The notes under the pieces are model-generated. The model saw only the letters and a list, made by a program, of their open reading frames with translations, ran no database searches and was not told the origin of the DNA. This document shows, piece by piece, positions 1 through 8,339 of a stretch of 64,000 nucleotides of DNA. Source of the stretch: Bradyrhizobium sp. 21. Its GTDB lineage: Bacteria; Pseudomonadota; Alphaproteobacteria; Rhizobiales; Xanthobacteraceae. Each line of letters begins with the position of its first letter. The first letter of the stretch is position 1. The position numbers and the translations under genes are program-made. Location: NCBI RefSeq assembly GCF_023073335.1, contig NZ_JADPJG010000003.1, positions 285,789-349,788 of the forward strand. The letters run 5' to 3'.

Positions 1-442
1 CTGTCTCAAGCTCGGGGCCGACCGCGCCATCAACTACAAGACCGAAGATTTTGTCGCCGTGGTGAAGGAGGAAACCGACAAGGTCGGCGTCAATCTGATC
101 CTCGACATGGTCGCCGGCGAGTATGTCGACCGCAACTATGACGCTGCCGCCGTGGACGGCCGCATCGTCCAGATCGCGACCCTCAACGGCCCCAAGGTCA
201 CCGTCAACATCGCCAAGGTGATGGTCAAGCGCCTCACCCATACCGGCTCGACGCTGCGCCCCCGTAGTAATGCGGACAAGGCGGCGATGGTGGCCGCGAT
301 CGAGGCGAAAGTGATGCCGCTTTTGCGCGAAGGCCGCGTCAAGCCGCTGATGGACAGCACTTTCCCGCTGGAAAAGGCATCCGAGGCGCACCGGCGCATG
401 GAAACCTCGGCACATATTGGCAAAATTGTGTTGGAGGTCTAG
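1..442 (+). CDS. NAD(P)H:quinone oxidoreductase, C-terminal part (5' end outside window)
   Basis: The reading frame is open from base 2, so the gene starts before the window; about 146 residues are visible. The segment begins CLKLGADRAINYKTEDF and continues through a VNLILDMVAG stretch to a PLEKASEAHRRMETSAHIGKIVL end. This order is typical of the zinc-independent quinone oxidoreductase branch (PIG3/QOR type) of the medium-chain dehydrogenase superfamily, whose Rossmann-fold half this would be. Such enzymes reduce quinones with NADPH in the cytoplasm. The substrate cannot be told from the sequence. A plain zinc alcohol dehydrogenase is less likely because the last helix reads like the QOR family. 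Confidence 0.8.
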   Translation, partial: CLKLGADRAINYKTEDFVAVVKEETDKVGVNLILDMVAGEYVDRNYDAAAVDGRIVQIATLNGPKVTVNIAKVMVKRLTHTGSTLRPRSNADKAAMVAAIEAKVMPLLREGRVKPLMDSTFPLEKASEAHRRMETSAHIGKIVLEV

Positions 443-578
443 GCCGCTGGCCCACGGAAGACCGTGGAAACCCTTTGATTTTCCTCGCTTTCGTGGCATC
501 TATCGCGACGCACCGAACCACTTCCGTTCGGTCTGAAATCGTCTTTACAGAGTTTGCGTCGAACGCGGAGAACTGACC

Positions 579-3455
579 TTGCGTCTGATCAGGTGCCTCG
601 CGCCCATCGCGCTGGGCCTCATGATTCTCGTCGCCGCGTCCCCGGCGCGTGCGCTCGACGCCGTCAGCGTCCGCGGTGACGCGCCCGCGATCGACCTCAC
701 CGGCGTGCTCGAGCATCAGCGCAGCGACGCCGACCGCATCCAGGTCTCCACCGCGCCCGGCACCGATGGCATCGTTCGCCGCATCGAGGTGCGCGCCCGC
801 GAGGGTGGCCAGAACTGGGTGGTGTTTGCGCTCGCCAACAACACCGACGACCAGCTCGACCGCCTGATCGTCGCCCCGCATTACCGCATCGTCTCCTCGG
901 GGCTGCTCTGGCCCGACCTCGGGCTGTCACGCATTGCGACCATCACGCCCTCGACCGGCGACCGGCCGGAGCGGCAGGAGAGCCCGACCGCCGACGTCTT
1001 CCGCGTCACGCTCGACCCCGGCGCCGTCATCACCTTCGTCGCGGAGCTGCGCACCGACAAGCTGCCGCAGCTCTATCTGTGGGAACCGGAATCCTACAAG
1101 GACAAGGTCAACTCCTTCACGCTCTACCAGGGCATCGTGATCGGCATCTCCGGCTTGCTCGCGCTGGTGCTGACCATCCTGTTCGTGGTCAAGGGCAGCA
1201 TCATGTTCCCGGCCGCCGCGGCCCTGGCCTGGGCGGTGCTGGTCTATATCGGCGTCGATTTCGGCTTCTGGGGCAAGGTGCTCGACATGTCGAACAACGC
1301 CGAGCGCATCTGGCGCGCGGCGGGCGAAGCGATCCTGGCGGCGACGCTGCTGGTGTTCCTGTTCGCCTATCTCAATCTCAGTCGATGGCATGTGCGCTAT
1401 TCGCACATCACGGTGGGCTGGCTCGCCTTTCTGGGCTCCCTCGTCGCGCTCGCGCTGTTCGACCCGGCCGTCGCCTCCGGCATCGCGCGCATCTCGCTGG
1501 TGCTGATCGCCTTTGCCGGCTTCGCGCTGATCGTCTATCTCTCGACCCACGGCTTCGACCGCGCCGTGCTGCTGATCCCGACCTGGTTCCTGCTCGTGGT
1601 CTGGGTGGTCGCGGCCGGCATGGCGGTCGCGGGCTCCGTCACCAACGACATCGTCGGCCCTGCGCTGCTCGGCGGCCTCGTGCTGATCGTGATGCTGATC
1701 GGATTCACGGTCATGCAGCATGCGTTCGCGGGCGGCGGCGCCACCACCGGCGTCGTCTCCGACATCGAGCGGCGGGCGCTGGCGCTGGCCGGTTCCGGCG
1801 ATTTGATCTGGGACTGGGACGTGTCCGCCGACAAGGTCTTCACCAGCCCCGAGACCGAAGCCCTGCTCGGCCTCAAGCGCGGCACGCTGGAAGGCCCGGC
1901 TGCGTCCTGGCTCGAAGTGCTGCATCCGCTCGACCAGGATCGTTTCCGCGCCGCGCTCGACAGCGTGCTCGACCAGCGCCGGGGCCGCCTGGTGCAGGAT
2001 TTCCGCCTGCGCACCCCGGACGGCCATTTCATGTGGTTTGCGCTGAAGGCGCGTCCGGTGGTCGGGTCGGACGGCGAGGTCTCGCGCGTGGTCGGCACGC
2101 TCACCGACGTCACCGAGCTGCGCAACGCCGAGGAGCGCCTGCTGCACGATTCCGTGCATGACAACCTCACCGGCCTGCCCAACCGCAAACTGTTCATGGA
2201 CCGGCTCGGTGCGGTCGCGCATTTCGCCAAGACCATGCCGACGCTGCGGCCGACGCTGATGGTGATCGATCTCGACCGCTTCAAGCAGGTCAACGATTCC
2301 GTCGGCATCGCGGTCGGCGATTCCATCCTGCTGACGCTGGCCCGCCGCCTGACCCGCATCCTGAAGCCGCAGGACACGCTGGCGCGGCTCGCCGGCGACC
2401 AGTTCGGCCTGATCCTGCTCTCGGAGCAGGATCCGGCCCGCATCACCGCCTTCGCCGAGACCATCCGCAAGACCATCCGCGCGCCGATCGCTTTCAACGA
2501 GCGCGAGATTTTTCTGACCGCCTCGATCGGGCTGGCCCTGTCCGATCCGCAGACGCAACTGACCGACGAGATCATCAAGGACGCCGAGCTTGCGATGTAT
2601 CATTCCAAGCGCATCGGCGGCGACCGCATCGACGTCTACAAGCCGGCGATGCGCGCCCGCAAGACAGATCGCCTGACGCTGGAGAGCGAGCTGCGCCGCG
2701 CCATCGAGCGCCAGGAGCTCACGATCCTGTACCAGCCGATCGTGCGGCTGGAGGACCGATCGGTCGCGGGCTTCGAGGCGCTGGTGCGCTGGGACCATCC
2801 GAAGCTCGGGCGCATGGCGCCGTCGGAATTCATCAGCATCGCGGAAGAGACCGGCCTGATCATCGACCTCGGCATGTTCGTGCTCGACCAGACCGCCAAG
2901 CAGCTCTCGATCTGGCAGCGCGCGATGCGTTCGCGCGAGCCGATCTTCGCGAGCGTCAACGTCTCGTCCCGGCAATTGCTGCGCCACGATTTGATCCACG
3001 ACATCCGCACCGTGCTGTCGCGCTCCTCGGTGGCGCGCGGCACGCTGAAGCTGGAACTGACGGAATCGCTGGTGATGGAAAATCCGGAGCACGCGGCGCA
3101 GATGCTGACGCGCATCCGCGAGCTCGGCACCGGGCTGTCGCTCGACGATTTCGGCACCGGCCATTCGTCGCTGGCCTATCTGCAGCGTTTCCCGTTCGAC
3201 ACCATCAAGATCGACCAGTCCTTCGTACGCACCACCAACCGCGGCATGCGCCCCGTGATCCTGAAGTCGATCATCGCGCTGGCGCACGATCTCGGCATGG
3301 ACGTGGTGGCGGAAGGCGCCGAGACCGATTCCGACGCGGTCGAGCTCTACCAGATGGGCTGCGAATACGCGCAGGGGTTTGCCTTCGGCGAGCCGATGGA
3401 CGCGGATGCGGCAATGCGGCTGCTGACGGAAGTCCGGCTGGAAGCGGCGAGCTAG
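579..3455 (+). CDS. Membrane 7TM-PAS-GGDEF-EAL protein, likely c-di-GMP phosphodiesterase
   Basis: The 958-residue protein has a signal peptide (1-25, ending PARALDA), an extracytoplasmic beta-rich region (30-180), seven hydrophobic segments (about 183-380), a PAS domain (398-515), a GGDEF domain (525-685) and an EAL domain (700-950). The layout resembles 7TMR-DISM sensors. The cyclase signature is changed to AGDQF (605-609), so cyclase activity is doubtful. The EAL domain keeps EALVRW (E733), NVSSRQL, ELTES, DDFGTG (856-861) and AEGAET, so it should hydrolyse c-di-GMP. The start is TTG preceded by GCGGAGA. A diguanylate cyclase gene lies 540 bp downstream on the same strand. The ligand is unknown. 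Confidence 0.9.
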   Translation: MRLIRCLAPIALGLMILVAASPARALDAVSVRGDAPAIDLTGVLEHQRSDADRIQVSTAPGTDGIVRRIEVRAREGGQNWVVFALANNTDDQLDRLIVAPHYRIVSSGLLWPDLGLSRIATITPSTGDRPERQESPTADVFRVTLDPGAVITFVAELRTDKLPQLYLWEPESYKDKVNSFTLYQGIVIGISGLLALVLTILFVVKGSIMFPAAAALAWAVLVYIGVDFGFWGKVLDMSNNAERIWRAAGEAILAATLLVFLFAYLNLSRWHVRYSHITVGWLAFLGSLVALALFDPAVASGIARISLVLIAFAGFALIVYLSTHGFDRAVLLIPTWFLLVVWVVAAGMAVAGSVTNDIVGPALLGGLVLIVMLIGFTVMQHAFAGGGATTGVVSDIERRALALAGSGDLIWDWDVSADKVFTSPETEALLGLKRGTLEGPAASWLEVLHPLDQDRFRAALDSVLDQRRGRLVQDFRLRTPDGHFMWFALKARPVVGSDGEVSRVVGTLTDVTELRNAEERLLHDSVHDNLTGLPNRKLFMDRLGAVAHFAKTMPTLRPTLMVIDLDRFKQVNDSVGIAVGDSILLTLARRLTRILKPQDTLARLAGDQFGLILLSEQDPARITAFAETIRKTIRAPIAFNEREIFLTASIGLALSDPQTQLTDEIIKDAELAMYHSKRIGGDRIDVYKPAMRARKTDRLTLESELRRAIERQELTILYQPIVRLEDRSVAGFEALVRWDHPKLGRMAPSEFISIAEETGLIIDLGMFVLDQTAKQLSIWQRAMRSREPIFASVNVSSRQLLRHDLIHDIRTVLSRSSVARGTLKLELTESLVMENPEHAAQMLTRIRELGTGLSLDDFGTGHSSLAYLQRFPFDTIKIDQSFVRTTNRGMRPVILKSIIALAHDLGMDVVAEGAETDSDAVELYQMGCEYAQGFAFGEPMDADAAMRLLTEVRLEAAS

Positions 3456-3476
3456 CGTTTCTTGCGCTCCGCGAGT

Positions 3477-3575
3477 CCGGAATGGGTGGGCAAAGGCGCA
3501 CTTGCGCCGTGCCTACCGTCGATCCAATTGTGCGACAAAAGTGGTGGGCACGCTTCGTTTTGCCCACGCTACGAG
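3477..3575. repeat. Intergenic palindromic element of the GTGGGCA type
   Basis: This spacer has a perfect hairpin with arms GTGGGCA and TGCCCAC (3544-3567) and an upstream related half GGGTGGGCAAAGGCGCA. It lies between the convergent EAL gene and the DUF7662-like gene. The form resembles short dispersed hairpins seen between bradyrhizobial genes. It may act as a terminator for either side, although no T-run follows. Confidence 0.45.
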
Positions 3576-3586
3576 ACTGCGTCGCT

Positions 3587-3856
3587 CTATCCCGGCCTGC
3601 GCCCGTCCTTCCTCTTTTTCGTGAACCGCACGCTCTGGCCGTCCGGCATCCGCATCGCCACGAAACCCGCGGCGAGGCAGGCTTCGCGCTGCGGCATCTG
3701 GATATCGGGGCTGCGCAGGCTGTCCCACCATGAGGCGCGATTCGCCGCACGCGGCAGGGCCGCGCCGATGATCTCCTCGATCTGTTCGTAGGTCAGCACG
3801 AATTCCGCCTGCTTCTGTCGCATCAGATAATCGCGCAACGCGTCGTAGTCGTTCAC
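3587..3856 (-). CDS. Small DUF7662-like protein of unknown function
   Basis: An 89-residue protein starting at GTG (VNDYDALRDYL), chosen because GAGG lies about six bases upstream; a longer TTG start at 3892 lacks any ribosome-binding site. The body has LTYEQIEEIIG, LPRAANRASWWDS and CLAAGFVAM segments, which match the small DUF7662-type domain: a helix, a tryptophan pair around WW, and a final strand. The tail is basic (RFTKKRKDGRRPG). The protein has no signal peptide or membrane segment and is presumably cytoplasmic. Its role is unknown. The same domain occurs alone or fused to restriction-associated or HTH proteins, but nothing of that kind is adjacent here. Confidence 0.7.
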   Translation of the reverse strand: MNDYDALRDYLMRQKQAEFVLTYEQIEEIIGAALPRAANRASWWDSLRSPDIQMPQREACLAAGFVAMRMPDGQSVRFTKKRKDGRRPG

Positions 3857-3997
3857 CGTCGTCCTCAACTTCCTGTCTGTGCCGCTGCCCAAAAACGTGG
3901 GCTGCGGATACCGTTTTTTAACTCATTCCGGCAGCGCCGTCCCGGCTTAAACACTACTCAAGCTTTCGGGTGCATTCAGTCATGTCGGGAGCGAACG

Positions 3998-5494
3998 ATG
4001 TTGTCTGGATGGCGCGAAGTCATGGCCCGCCGGCCGTGGCGGCTTTCGGCGAAGCTGCTGATCATCTCGTCCGTAGTGACGGTGATCGGCTTTTCCGCCA
4101 TTTGCGTCAACGTCATGCTGGACATGCGCCGCGGCGAGGAGGCGCTCGCCCGCCAGATGCTGGAGAATCTGGCGACGACCATCGAGTCCGACGTCAGCCG
4201 CAACATCGAGATCTACGATCTGTCGCTGAAGGCGGTCGCCAGCAACATGCTGCTGCCGGAGATCGCGACGGTATCGAGGGCGGTCCGCCACCTGATCCTG
4301 TTCGACCATGCGACCACGGCGAGGCATTTCGGCGCCATCCAGGTGTTCGACGCCGACGGCAGGCTGACCATCGACGCCTCCACGCTCGATCCGCTGCCGG
4401 CCAACCGCAGCGAGGAGGATTATTTCAAAAATCATCGCGATAATCCGAACACAGGACTGTTCATCAGCCGTCCGATGCTGTTCCGCGGCGCCTATTCCAT
4501 CGTGCTGAGCCGACGCATCAGCGATACCGACGGCGGTTTCCTGGGCGTCGTCGCCGGCTCGATCCGCTTCAGCTATTTCCATGAGCTGTTCGAGCGGCTG
4601 AACCTCGATCCCCAGGACACCATCACCGTGCTCAAGCGCGACCGCACCATCATGATGCGGCGGCCGTTCGACCTCGACGTGATCGGCAAGAATCTCGGGA
4701 CGCAACAGAGCTGGAAGCCCGACAATCTCAAGGCCGGCGGGTCCTATGCGGGCCAGGGCCCGGTGGACGCGACGCCGCGCCTCTACGTGCGCAGCACCGG
4801 CGCCGGTCCGATGTTCGTGGTGGCCGGCAAACCGCTGAATGCCGTGTTCGAGCTCTGGCAGAAGGAAGCCTACCGCATCGGCGCCGTGGTCGTGGCGCTC
4901 ATCCTGTTCATGCTGGCCTCGACGCTCGTGCTCGCGCGCGAGATCGGCCGGCGCGCCGAGGCCGAGCGCAAGCTCGAGGAGATGGCGACGACGGATGCGC
5001 TCACCGGCCTGAAGAACCGCCGCAAGTTCGACCAGGTCATCGACGTCGAATGGCGCCGCGCCGTGCGCCAGAACACGCCGGTCGCGCTGCTGATGATCGA
5101 TGCCGATCACTTCAAGGCCTACAACGACACGTTCGGCCATCAGGCCGGCGACCAAGTGCTGGTCGGCATCGCCATCTGCATTTCGGATTCCGTGCGCCGG
5201 GCCGGCGACTGCGCCGCGCGCTATGGCGGCGAGGAGTTCGCCGTGCTGCTGCCGGGCACCTCGGTCACCGACGCCTTCAAGGTCGCCGAGACGATCCGGG
5301 GCAAGGTGCAGGGCTGGTCCGACGCCCAGGCGACCTCCACCGTCTCCTGCGGCATCGCCAGCCTCGTCCCTACCGCCGGCATGGACTGGCCGCTCCTGGT
5401 CTCCGCCGCCGACAAGGCGCTCTATGCGGCAAAAGCCGGCGGCCGCAACCAGTCCGTGGTCGCGAGCTTGCCGACGCTGTCGCTGGTGGCGTGA
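3998..5494 (+). CDS. Diguanylate cyclase with periplasmic dCache sensor
   Basis: A 498-residue membrane protein. TM1 is at about 18-40, an extracytoplasmic Cache-type sensor spans 42-287, TM2 is at about 292-313, and a GGDEF domain spans 328-485. The active site is intact as GGEEF (410-414), with DADHFKAYND (368-377) supplying metal-binding Asp residues. An inhibitory RxxD site (RAGD, 401-404) sits five residues before GGEEF, so product inhibition is expected. The protein should make c-di-GMP from two GTP in response to an extracellular ligand. It follows the GGDEF-EAL gene on the same strand but is separated by a small opposite-strand gene, so the two are not an operon. Confidence 0.93.
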   Translation: MLSGWREVMARRPWRLSAKLLIISSVVTVIGFSAICVNVMLDMRRGEEALARQMLENLATTIESDVSRNIEIYDLSLKAVASNMLLPEIATVSRAVRHLILFDHATTARHFGAIQVFDADGRLTIDASTLDPLPANRSEEDYFKNHRDNPNTGLFISRPMLFRGAYSIVLSRRISDTDGGFLGVVAGSIRFSYFHELFERLNLDPQDTITVLKRDRTIMMRRPFDLDVIGKNLGTQQSWKPDNLKAGGSYAGQGPVDATPRLYVRSTGAGPMFVVAGKPLNAVFELWQKEAYRIGAVVVALILFMLASTLVLAREIGRRAEAERKLEEMATTDALTGLKNRRKFDQVIDVEWRRAVRQNTPVALLMIDADHFKAYNDTFGHQAGDQVLVGIAICISDSVRRAGDCAARYGGEEFAVLLPGTSVTDAFKVAETIRGKVQGWSDAQATSTVSCGIASLVPTAGMDWPLLVSAADKALYAAKAGGRNQSVVASLPTLSLVA

Positions 5495-5538
5495 GGTCTG
5501 CTGCTTGCCGCCGCTATTGGGCGCGACGCAATCTCAGT

Positions 5539-5666
5539 GTCGTCCCGGCGAAGGCCGGGACCCATAACCACAGGACGTGGTTTGGCGAAGACTCGTCGTT
5601 CCGGTACGCCTACCGATCGCAATCGATGGATCACGCGGTATGGGTCCCGGCCTTCGCCGGGACGAC
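5539..5666. repeat. Palindromic intergenic element, family A copy 1
   Basis: Two long complementary arms, GTCGTCCCGGCGAAGGCCGG... and its inverse ending CCGGCCTTCGCCGGGACGAC, flank about 70 bp. Each arm is itself a hairpin. The same structure occurs at 15141-15280 and 47981-48103. Here it separates the convergent diguanylate cyclase and galU genes and probably forms a bidirectional transcript end. Confidence 0.85.
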
Positions 5667-5675
5667 GCGGAGGAT

Positions 5676-6551
5676 CTACTGCCCCAGATACTTCTTCATT
5701 TCCGCGATCAGCCCGTCGCGCAGCTCGGGGCGCTGCAGGCCGTAGGCGATATTGGCGCGGAGGAAGCCGGGCTTGGAGCCGCAATCATGGCGCTCGCCCT
5801 CGAACTCGACGCCGTAGAACTTTTGCGATTTGGCGAGCCCGATCATGGCGTCGGTGAGCTGGATCTCGCCGCCGGCGCCGCGCTCCTGGGTCTCCAGGAT
5901 CTTGAAGATCTCCGGCTGCAGGATGTAGCGGCCGGTGATCGAGAGGTTGGAGGGCGCGGTGCCCTTGGGCGGCTTCTCGACCATGCCGTCGACCTCGAAC
6001 ATGTTGCCGGTGCGTTTGCCGACGCCGCAGATGCCGTATTGATGGGTCAGGTGATCTGGCACCGCCTCGACCGCGATGACATTGGATTTTTCGCCGAGCT
6101 TGCTTGCGGTCTCGATCATCTGCTTCAGGCAGCCGGGCGAATTGAGCACGAGCTCGTCGGGCAGCACGACCGCGAACGGCTCATTGCCGACGATGTCGCG
6201 CGCGCACCAGACAGCGTGACCGAGGCCGAGCGGCGCCTGCTGGCGGGTGAAGCTGACGGCGCCGGCTTCCGGCTGGCTCTGCGCCAGAATCTCCTGCTCG
6301 GCCTTCTTGCCGCGCGCGGCGAGTGTGGCATCGAGCTCGAACATCTTGTCGAAATGGTCTTCGATGACATTTTTGTTGCGGCCGGTGACGAAGATGAAAT
6401 GCTCGATGCCGGCCTCCCTCGCCTCGTCATAGACGTACTGGATCAGCGGCTTGTCGACGATGGTCAGCATTTCCTTCGGCATCGCCTTGGTGGCGGGCAG
6501 GACGCGGGTGCCGAGGCCGGCGACGGGGAATACGGCTTTGCGAATTTTCAT
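5676..6551 (-). CDS. galU: UTP--glucose-1-phosphate uridylyltransferase
   Basis: A 291-residue cytoplasmic nucleotidyltransferase that makes UDP-glucose from UTP and glucose-1-phosphate, feeding exopolysaccharide, LPS and cyclic glucan synthesis. The N-terminus MKIRKAVFPVAGLGTRVLPA contains the GxGTRxLP nucleotide-binding loop, followed by KAMPKEMLTIVDKPLIQY. Later landmarks are GLGHAVWCAR, VLPDELV and the FYGVEFEGERHDCGSKPGF segment, all typical of GalU. The ATG at 6551 gives the normal family length; an upstream in-frame start would add 24 unrelated residues. It stands alone, convergent with the diguanylate cyclase gene. Confidence 0.97.
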   Translation of the reverse strand: MKIRKAVFPVAGLGTRVLPATKAMPKEMLTIVDKPLIQYVYDEAREAGIEHFIFVTGRNKNVIEDHFDKMFELDATLAARGKKAEQEILAQSQPEAGAVSFTRQQAPLGLGHAVWCARDIVGNEPFAVVLPDELVLNSPGCLKQMIETASKLGEKSNVIAVEAVPDHLTHQYGICGVGKRTGNMFEVDGMVEKPPKGTAPSNLSITGRYILQPEIFKILETQERGAGGEIQLTDAMIGLAKSQKFYGVEFEGERHDCGSKPGFLRANIAYGLQRPELRDGLIAEMKKYLGQ

Positions 6552-6750
6552 GGGCTCAATCGAATACTTGAGGACGTGAACGGAGCAATGGGATCTTGCT
6601 AGCTTGTTTGCAGCCGCTAACAAAGGCGGATGTGGGGCCTCGCTCCCACAGAGTTGAGAAAAAGGCCGTCACCAAAATTTCACCTTTGTTAAGCTGGTGG
6701 CAACCGTAACCGGGCCTCCTGAAGGCGAATTTTCAGGCCGACGGGTGAAC

Positions 6751-8157
6751 ATGATGCAATCAAAGGCAGGGCTGGCAATGGCAGGGCTGGCGAAACGTGC
6801 TGGATTTGTAACCAGCGGAGCGATGATTGCGGCCGCGTTGCTGCTGCCGGCTGGCGCGCAGGCGCAGAACGGCCTGTCCAACCTGTTCGGCGGTATTTTC
6901 TCCGGCCCGAACCCGGCGTCTTCGCAACCTGGGCCCAGCCCCGGGGGTGCCCAAACGGGAGTTCAACCCTGGAGCGGCGAGGACGGCGCCTCCGGCCATC
7001 CGTTGATGACGGCGGCCGCAATCCGCGAGGCCGCAGGCAATTTCAGCAATTGCGTTGCGGGCATGTGGCCCGATGCCGCACGGCGCAACATCACGCAGGA
7101 CAATTTTCAGCGCTTCACGGCTGGCCTTGCGCCAGATCTGCGCATTATGGACCTCATGGACTCACAGCCGGAGTTCACCAAATCGATCTGGGACTATCTC
7201 GACATTCTCGTGAACGACACCCGCCTCGCCAAGGGCAAGGAAGTCCTCGCCAAATACAAGGCGCAGTTCGATGCCACCGAAAAAGCCACCGGCGTCGATC
7301 GCTACATCATCGCTTCGATCTGGGGCATCGAGTCCAATTACTCGACGCAGATGGGCGACCGCAGCGTGCTGCAATCGACCGCGACGCTGGCCTGCATCGG
7401 CCGCCGCCAGGCCTATTTCAAGGACGAGTTCCTCTCGGCGCTGGAGATCCTCAACCGCGGCGATCTCAGGCCTGAGCAGATGCGCGGCTCATGGGCCGGC
7501 GCCTTCGGCCCCACACAGTTCATGCCGACCGCATTCAAGCGCTTTGCCGTGGACGGCGACGGTGACGGCCGGCGCGACGTCGTCGACAATCCCGCTGATC
7601 TGATCGCGTCGACCGCCAACAATTTAAAGAAAGACGGCTGGCAGGCCGGCCAGACCTGGGGCTACGAGGTCGTGGTGCCCCAGGGCTTCAACTACATGCT
7701 GGCCGACCGCGCCAAGGCGATGACGATGGCGCAATGGGAGAAGCTTGGGCTCAAACGCCCGGCCAACCAGCCGTTCCAGCATCCGGCCGAGAAGGCCTAT
7801 CTGCTGGCGCCGGCCGGCGCGCAGGGACCGGGCTTCCTGATGCTGCAGAACTTCCGGGTCATCATGAAGTACAATCCGGCCGAGGCCTATGCGCTGGCGA
7901 TCGGCCATTTTGCCGACCGCCTGCGCGGCGGCCAGCCCTTCGTGCAGCCCTGGCCGCGGCAGGAACGCGAGCTGTCCCGCACCGAGCGGCTGGAACTGCA
8001 GCAGCTGCTGGCCCAGCGTGGCTTCTACAAGGGCACCCCCGACGGCCAGTTCGGCGGCCAGACCCGGGAAGCCTTGCGCAACTTCCAGGCCTCGATCGGG
8101 GTCCCCGCGGACGGGTTTGCATCGTCGGATGCCCTGGAAAGGCTGCGCGGGCGGTAA
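6751..8157 (+). CDS. Lytic murein transglycosylase (MltB type) with peptidoglycan-binding domain
   Basis: About 468 residues from the ATGATG at 6751; a GTG start at 6697 is possible but would precede the signal peptide with unrelated residues. The signal peptide ends PAGAQAQ. The catalytic SLT_2/MltB domain covers about residues 80-385, with the catalytic Glu in SIWGIESNYSTQMG (E194) and the family motifs GSWAGAFGPTQFMP and DGDGDGRRDVVDNPAD. A C-terminal peptidoglycan-binding domain (about 405-465) has the repeat-like LQQLLAQRGFYKGTPDGQFG. The enzyme should cleave the glycan strand of murein to 1,6-anhydro products in the periplasm. No lipobox is obvious, so it is probably soluble. Confidence 0.93.
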   Translation: MMQSKAGLAMAGLAKRAGFVTSGAMIAAALLLPAGAQAQNGLSNLFGGIFSGPNPASSQPGPSPGGAQTGVQPWSGEDGASGHPLMTAAAIREAAGNFSNCVAGMWPDAARRNITQDNFQRFTAGLAPDLRIMDLMDSQPEFTKSIWDYLDILVNDTRLAKGKEVLAKYKAQFDATEKATGVDRYIIASIWGIESNYSTQMGDRSVLQSTATLACIGRRQAYFKDEFLSALEILNRGDLRPEQMRGSWAGAFGPTQFMPTAFKRFAVDGDGDGRRDVVDNPADLIASTANNLKKDGWQAGQTWGYEVVVPQGFNYMLADRAKAMTMAQWEKLGLKRPANQPFQHPAEKAYLLAPAGAQGPGFLMLQNFRVIMKYNPAEAYALAIGHFADRLRGGQPFVQPWPRQERELSRTERLELQQLLAQRGFYKGTPDGQFGGQTREALRNFQASIGVPADGFASSDALERLRGR

Positions 8158-8173
8158 ATCGCGCCGAAAGTAA

Positions 8174-8191
8174 CCCCGAACAGGGGATTTT
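8174..8191 (+). terminator. Weak hairpin after the lytic transglycosylase
   Basis: The arms CCCC and GGGG around GAACA are followed by ATTTT, 17 bp after the stop codon. The stem is short, so the call is tentative. Confidence 0.3.
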
Positions 8192-8236
8192 GGCCGGCAG
8201 CCTTGACGGGGACGGCTGTTCCCCGTGTATGGGTCC

Positions 8237-8272
8237 GAGAATCTGCAAGAGAATCTGAAAGAGAATCTGCCC
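8237..8272 (+). repeat. Three 12-bp tandem repeats
   Basis: GAGAATCTGCAA, GAGAATCTGAAA and GAGAATCTGCCC lie in direct succession, sharing nine invariant bases. They fall in the 182-bp spacer between the lytic transglycosylase and the DUF459 gene, about 70 bp before the latter's ATG. They may be a slippage product or a binding site. Confidence 0.7.
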
Positions 8273-8339
8273 GTTTGGCGCCTGATTCCGTTATTATATT
8301 GAGCTACTCCCGATCCCCCTTGCGCGTGCCCGAGATCGC

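Noticed and set aside
927..3287. A 786-codon minus-strand open frame opposite the GGDEF-EAL gene.
   Set aside because: It is a GC-rich shadow with Arg/Asp/Gln-rich nonsense composition; the plus-strand protein has full recognised domains.
8237..8272. A possible CRISPR-like repeat array.
   Set aside because: The repeats are only 12 bp, contiguous and without spacers; no cas genes are present.
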